This document shows, piece by piece, positions 61,064-64,000 of a stretch of DNA of 64,000 nucleotides; within the stretch, counting starts at the first letter, position 1; every line of letters starts with the position of its first letter. The notes beneath the pieces were generated by a model. That model saw nothing but the letters and a program-made list of their open reading frames with translations. It did not search any database and was not told the DNA's origin. A program made the position numbers and the translations under genes. The stretch comes from CAVVYW01 sp963752605 (GTDB lineage: Bacteria > Actinomycetota > Thermoleophilia > Solirubrobacterales > 70-9): positions 744,001 to 808,000 of the forward strand of contig CAVVYW010000005.1 in NCBI GenBank assembly GCA_963752605.1, read 5' to 3'.

Positions 61064-62118
61064 TTCTTGCTGCCCCCCTTCTTCTTGCCGCGCTTCCCCT
61101 TCTTCTTCTTCGTCTTCTTCTTCTTGCTTCGCGTCTCACAGTTCTTCGCGATCAGGTCCTCCGGGTCCCGCTGTACGAGGTCCCTCCCGGACCCGCAGTT
61201 GACCTTGTCCCGGCCACCGCCCCTGGAGACGATCTGATCGTCGCCGCCCAGAGCCTTGATCGCGTCACCTCCGGCACGAGGCCGGATCGTGTCGGCCCCG
61301 TCGGTGCCCTTGATCCCCTCGGGCTCATCGCTGCCGAGGATCTCGCGCCCACGCTCCTCCGAGCACGTCTCGATGTACTGATCGTCGACGCAGATCGCCA
61401 GGGGCGCGCTGGGGATGTCGTTGTAACCCCCGACCGCCACCAGCCGGTGGGTGCCCTCCGCCGCAAAGCTGACGACGGCGTTGCCGGCGGCGTCGGTCGT
61501 GGCGGGAGCACTCGCCCCGAGCACCGTGGCCCCGGCGCCCGGCGCGACCGTGGTGGTATAGGAGCGGACGTTCACCGCCACGGGGACCCCCGGGGCGGCT
61601 CGCGCCGGCACCGACAGCTCGAGCTCCTCGTCGGTGCTGAAGTCGGCGGGCGTCCGGTAGGCGAGCAGCTCGTCGCCGGGCTGGACCGTGAACAGGTCCG
61701 CACCCACGACCAGCGCCTGGTTGTTGGCCTTCAGGAAGAAGAAGCCCGGCGGCGTCTTCGCGTTGATCTGGCAGACCCCCAGAGCGCCAAAGCTTGCGTA
61801 GTCCGCGTCGCTGAGTCCGACGGGCTGCAGCGCTTCCTTCACCTGGGAGGCCTCCCAGATCGCACCGAGCATGGTCGGCGCAGGCTGGGTGTAGGACTGG
61901 CCGCTGCTCTGCTTGGACCCGTTAAAGCAGTCAGGGCCCGACATCGTCTTCACGGTCGTCGAAGCGGGGACGTACTGACGGACGTCGACCAGGTTCCCGG
62001 CCTCGTTGCTGACCACCCGCAGGTCCACCGGGACGCTCGCTCCAGCCGGAGCGGAGCCGATCCCGAGTGCCGCAAGGCAGCAGATCGCGCCTGTGAGGCG
62101 CCGGAGTGTCGTAGTCAT
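61060..62118 (-). CDS. Secreted DUF4430-like protein with RTX-like repeats and polylysine tail
   Basis: This 352-residue protein has a signal sequence (MTTTLRRLTGAICCLAALGIGSAPAGA) and a DUF4430-like beta domain (about 33-160, with GFFFLKANNQALVVGADLF and VQPGDELLAYRT). An Ig-like strand region follows (165-245). Next come haemolysin-type calcium-binding nonapeptide-like repeats (267-315, including GTDGADTI, GGDAIKALGGDD and GGGRDKVNCGSGRD), and a tail of mostly lysine (about 331-352). Start at 62118 follows a GGGAAGG ribosome binding site. It is the first gene under the cobalamin riboswitch, so extracellular B12 binding is the likely role. The tail may bind anionic wall polymers. Confidence 0.8.
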   Translation of the reverse strand: MTTTLRRLTGAICCLAALGIGSAPAGASVPVDLRVVSNEAGNLVDVRQYVPASTTVKTMSGPDCFNGSKQSSGQSYTQPAPTMLGAIWEASQVKEALQPVGLSDADYASFGALGVCQINAKTPPGFFFLKANNQALVVGADLFTVQPGDELLAYRTPADFSTDEELELSVPARAAPGVPVAVNVRSYTTTVAPGAGATVLGASAPATTDAAGNAVVSFAAEGTHRLVAVGGYNDIPSAPLAICVDDQYIETCSEERGREILGSDEPEGIKGTDGADTIRPRAGGDAIKALGGDDQIVSRGGGRDKVNCGSGRDLVQRDPEDLIAKNCETRSKKKKTKKKKGKRGKKKGGSKK

Positions 62119-62152
62119 CGAGCCTTCCCTTTCCTCGAGGGTCGTTTTGGCT

Positions 62153-62302
62153 GGCCGGGGACAGGTCTCCTGGCTTCCGGGCTCGATGCCGCGCCTTCCC
62201 AGGGAGGCTGTGGCGCCCCCAGTGGCATGTGCGACATCACTCACCCGGTCACAGTGGCGGGACCGCGCCGGTCTTGCACCGGACTTCCCTTGACCACCGG
62301 CC
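62153..62302 (-). ncRNA. Cobalamin (B12) riboswitch
   Basis: Read on the minus strand, the element has the conserved core GGGAAGTCCGGTGCAAGACC, then CGCGGTCCC, the B12 box GCCACTG at 62258-62252, and near the 3' end GGAAGCCAGGAGACCTG, the usual closing motif. Outer pairing is between GGCCGG near 62301 and CCGGCC near 62153. It ends 35 nt before the ATG of the secreted DUF4430 gene. No clear T-run terminator lies between, so translational control is more likely than termination. Adenosylcobalamin binding would turn the operon off. Confidence 0.93.
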
Positions 62303-62346
62303 GTATGTCACATGCAGCATATCTCGGCGTGGGCTTGCTCCAATGA

Positions 62347-62374
62347 AGAGGGGCGGCCTTGCGGCCGCCCCTCT
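62347..62374 (-). terminator. Hairpin after the Lys-tailed secreted protein gene
   Basis: AGAGGGGCGGCC and GGCCGCCCCTCT form a perfect 12-bp stem around the loop TTGC. It lies 32 bp after the minus-strand gene ending at 62406 and before the riboswitch. It separates that gene from the B12 operon. The following T content is low. Confidence 0.7.
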
Positions 62375-62405
62375 CAGATGCTTCGTGAAGCCGGAAAGAA
62401 GGTTC

Positions 62406-63203
62406 TTACTTCTTCTTCTTCTTCGACTTCTTCTGCGTGCACGGAATCTGCGTGCTCGCGGACTGCGACGGCCCACCAGCGCGGAACATGGTCGTCTCCG
62501 AGAAGCTCCATGTCCTCCTGGAGCACCTGGCGGTGATGTAGTAGACCGGCTTCTTCTTCTTCTTCGCCGCCGTGCTGGCCGCAGCCGCAGCGGTACCGGT
62601 CTTCAGAACCGGTATTCCGGTGAAGAAGTGCGTCAGGTGGAGACCTGTAGCAGCCGTGTCAGGCACCGTCACGGTCAGGGTGGTGCCGGTCAGAACGCCG
62701 GTCAGAACCGTCGTCGCGTTGGCCGGCGGACCGATCCTGTTGTGCAGGATGATCGTCGGGTTGCCACCAGAGGGCACCCCGTTGAACGCCGTCACGACGC
62801 CCGGCAGGCTGGTGACGCCGCAACCACCGACTGCGGAGCAGACGGTCGAGTTACCCGAACCGACTATCTTGCCCGCGCACAGCGCTTGCGCCTGGGCGGT
62901 GGTGGTGTTCGCGAGGGTCGCCGGGTCGCACTCCCCGAACTGGGCAGTGTTACCGAGGTCGAAGTCCCCGTCGAACGTCACTATCGTCGTAGCGGCGGTC
63001 TGGTTTACCGGAGTCGGAGGCGCCTCGGTGGTATCAACGGTCACGTTGATGTCCGAGGGCCCCCGGAGCTTCCTGTCTTGCTTGGACTTGGCCACCGTGA
63101 CCGTGAGACTCTGGCCGGTGACTGCGCCCTGGGCGATCCCGGACACCGCGACGGACGCCGCCAGTGCGAGGGTCATCCCGATGAGGTATTTGCGCTTACG
63201 CAT
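62406..63203 (-). CDS. Secreted protein of unknown function with lysine tail
   Basis: I do not recognise this 265-residue protein. The ATG at 63203 follows AGGAG by 8 bases. A signal sequence (YLIGMTLALAASVAVSGIAQGA) is followed by a beta-rich domain with Cys pairs (SNTAQFGECDPATLA-type region written as QFGECDPATLANT, and CSAVGGCGV). Then come two short runs of lysine, KKKKK near residue 217 and KKSKKKKK at the very end, with a Cys-containing module (ARCSRRTWSFSETTMFR) between them. It has its own terminator, so it is separate from the B12 operon. Confidence 0.65.
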   Translation of the reverse strand: MRKRKYLIGMTLALAASVAVSGIAQGAVTGQSLTVTVAKSKQDRKLRGPSDINVTVDTTEAPPTPVNQTAATTIVTFDGDFDLGNTAQFGECDPATLANTTTAQAQALCAGKIVGSGNSTVCSAVGGCGVTSLPGVVTAFNGVPSGGNPTIILHNRIGPPANATTVLTGVLTGTTLTVTVPDTAATGLHLTHFFTGIPVLKTGTAAAAASTAAKKKKKPVYYITARCSRRTWSFSETTMFRAGGPSQSASTQIPCTQKKSKKKKK

Positions 63204-63358
63204 ACCACTCCTTTTCCTGCATCGCTCGGGCGTCCCGGACGACACCCAAGGGAGCCGTCCCGCCCATTGCATTCGTCGCTGAACCTAACACAGCACCCCA
63301 GCGATTGTTTTGGCGTTTTCGCGCCTGACAGGTCCGTAACCAGAACTCAGTAAAGGTC

Positions 63359-64000
63359 CTACGGACCCGCGTAGACGTGCAGGTAGTTGGCGAACGGATC
63401 GGCGGCCGGAGGCTGCCCGACGGTCTGCTGCGGGCCCTGGTTGATGCAGGCCGGGGTGTCCGTCGCGGCCGAGCTCATCACGCCGTTCGGGAAGCTGGCG
63501 GCCGAGGCGAAGCTGTACTTCTGGATCCGCTTGAAGAGATCGTCCGCGGCGGCGGCCTGTTCCGCCCCGGACAGGTTGGGATAGAAGCGGGTCTGGAAGA
63601 TCGGGTTCGTCGGGGTGGTCGGATCGAGGTTGGCGACCACGCGCGTCGCGCCCGGGCAGGCGTCGACCGGGAACGACTTGAGTCCGGCCCCCGCGACGTC
63701 GAGCGCGGCGTCCGGCGCCATGTACGGATTGGAGCGGTTGGTCGTGAGCCTGTTCGGGAAGAAGGCCATCGCCTCTGGCGAGAGGAGCGCAGAGGAGCGC
63801 AGATAGTGGATCGGCTGGCCCCCGCTCTCCCCCGTGCTGTTGAGCGCCTGGAAGGTCCCGGTGACGTTGCCGAAGAACCCCGTGATCTCGCGCTTGTAGC
63901 GAAGCGCCACGGTGACGATCGGGGTCAGCTGTCGCAGGAACGGGGTGAGCTGCGTCAGGAGCGGCGGGAGGTCGTTGTTGAGCAGCGCGCGCAGAGCCGC
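63359..64000 (-). CDS. MCE-family protein, C-terminal part (cut by window end)
   Basis: About 210 C-terminal residues of a longer protein are present; the N-terminus lies beyond 64000. The frame continues open through LLNNDLPPLLTQLTPFLRQL and ALRYKREITGFFGN, helical segments typical of the C-terminal half of actinobacterial MCE (MlaD-like) lipid-binding proteins. It ends in a Pro/Asn-rich region and ANYLHVYAGP. A GTG at 63910 is internal and not the true start. It may belong to the same kind of transporter as the YrbE pair at 36.4-38.0 kb, but the genes are far apart here. Confidence 0.7.
   Translation of the reverse strand, partial: AALRALLNNDLPPLLTQLTPFLRQLTPIVTVALRYKREITGFFGNVTGTFQALNSTGESGGQPIHYLRSSALLSPEAMAFFPNRLTTNRSNPYMAPDAALDVAGAGLKSFPVDACPGATRVVANLDPTTPTNPIFQTRFYPNLSGAEQAAAADDLFKRIQKYSFASAASFPNGVMSSAATDTPACINQGPQQTVGQPPAADPFANYLHVYAGP

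Noticed and set aside
61060..62244. Start of the secreted DUF4430 protein at 62244
   Set aside because: That start would lie inside the cobalamin riboswitch and hide the signal peptide; the ATG at 62118 has a ribosome binding site and a clean signal sequence.
63301..63330. Possible terminator GGCG-TTTTCG-CGCC between the MCE gene and the Lys-tailed protein gene
   Set aside because: The stem is only four pairs and no T-run follows on the relevant strand.
1..64000. CRISPR arrays, tRNA or rRNA genes, insertion sequences and prophage
   Set aside because: No regularly spaced repeats, tRNA-like cloverleafs, rRNA segments, transposases or integrases were seen by eye on either strand.

Overview
The window is very GC-rich, densely packed chromosomal DNA from an actinobacterium. 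I infer the class Thermoleophilia (Solirubrobacterales-like). The inference rests on a division/cell-wall (dcw) cluster that runs mraZ to ftsZ without ftsA, bacterial NHEJ genes, split glycine decarboxylase genes, MCE/MlaE genes, many 4-bp ATGA/GTGA gene overlaps, and secreted proteins with Lys/Arg-rich C-terminal tails. It is recognition from memory, not a phylogeny. No rRNA, tRNA, CRISPR array, phage or insertion sequence was seen.

Layout. 1-9.7 kb (mostly minus): hisC, a GNAT acetyltransferase, aroH chorismate mutase, an RsuA-type pseudouridine synthase, two exported peptidoglycan/peptide hydrolases, scpB-scpA, trpS, an MFS exporter and a fetAB-like ABC pair. 9.7-12.7 kb (plus): an NHEJ island with a stand-alone ATP-dependent DNA ligase, Ku and a stand-alone LigD-type polymerase. 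12.7-14.6 kb: a MocR regulator and a divergent small GNAT-like gene. 14.6-19.1 kb: gcvT-gcvH-gcvPA-gcvPB. 19.2-35.1 kb (minus): the dcw cluster, read mraZ-rsmH-ftsL-ftsI-murE-murF-mraY-murD-ftsW-murG-murC-murB-ftsQ-ftsZ. Its promoter carries MraZ-type repeats, and its leader can fold into a long hairpin. murD, murE (twice), ftsI and probably ftsW carry single-base frame breaks in this copy, most likely assembly errors. 35.5-38.4 kb: a GntR regulator and a pair of MlaE/YrbE permeases. 38.5-45.7 kb: a PhoX-like secreted protein, then a partial tad pilus cluster (tadC, tadB, tadA, cpaB) with a histidine kinase and response regulator and an inserted macro-domain gene. 45.7-55.7 kb: single-gene functions (RDD, MarR-GNAT fusion, secreted repeat protein, DUF192, Bax-inhibitor-like, Tag glycosylase, truncated globin, a degenerate Rho paralogue, glpD, nitroreductase).

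55.7-62.3 kb (minus) is the most striking region. A cobalamin riboswitch is followed by five tightly overlapping genes. These encode a secreted DUF4430-like protein, a DUF4430-like lipoprotein, EcfT, a fused double EcfA ATPase, and an ECF S-component fused to an extracellular alpha/alpha-barrel with a C-terminal membrane anchor. The DUF4430-type domain and the alpha/alpha barrel resemble the two domains of animal intrinsic factor and transcobalamin. The operon therefore reads as a complete B12 capture-and-import machine for a monoderm cell. The window closes with another Lys-tailed secreted protein and the C-terminal part of an MCE-family protein cut by the window end.
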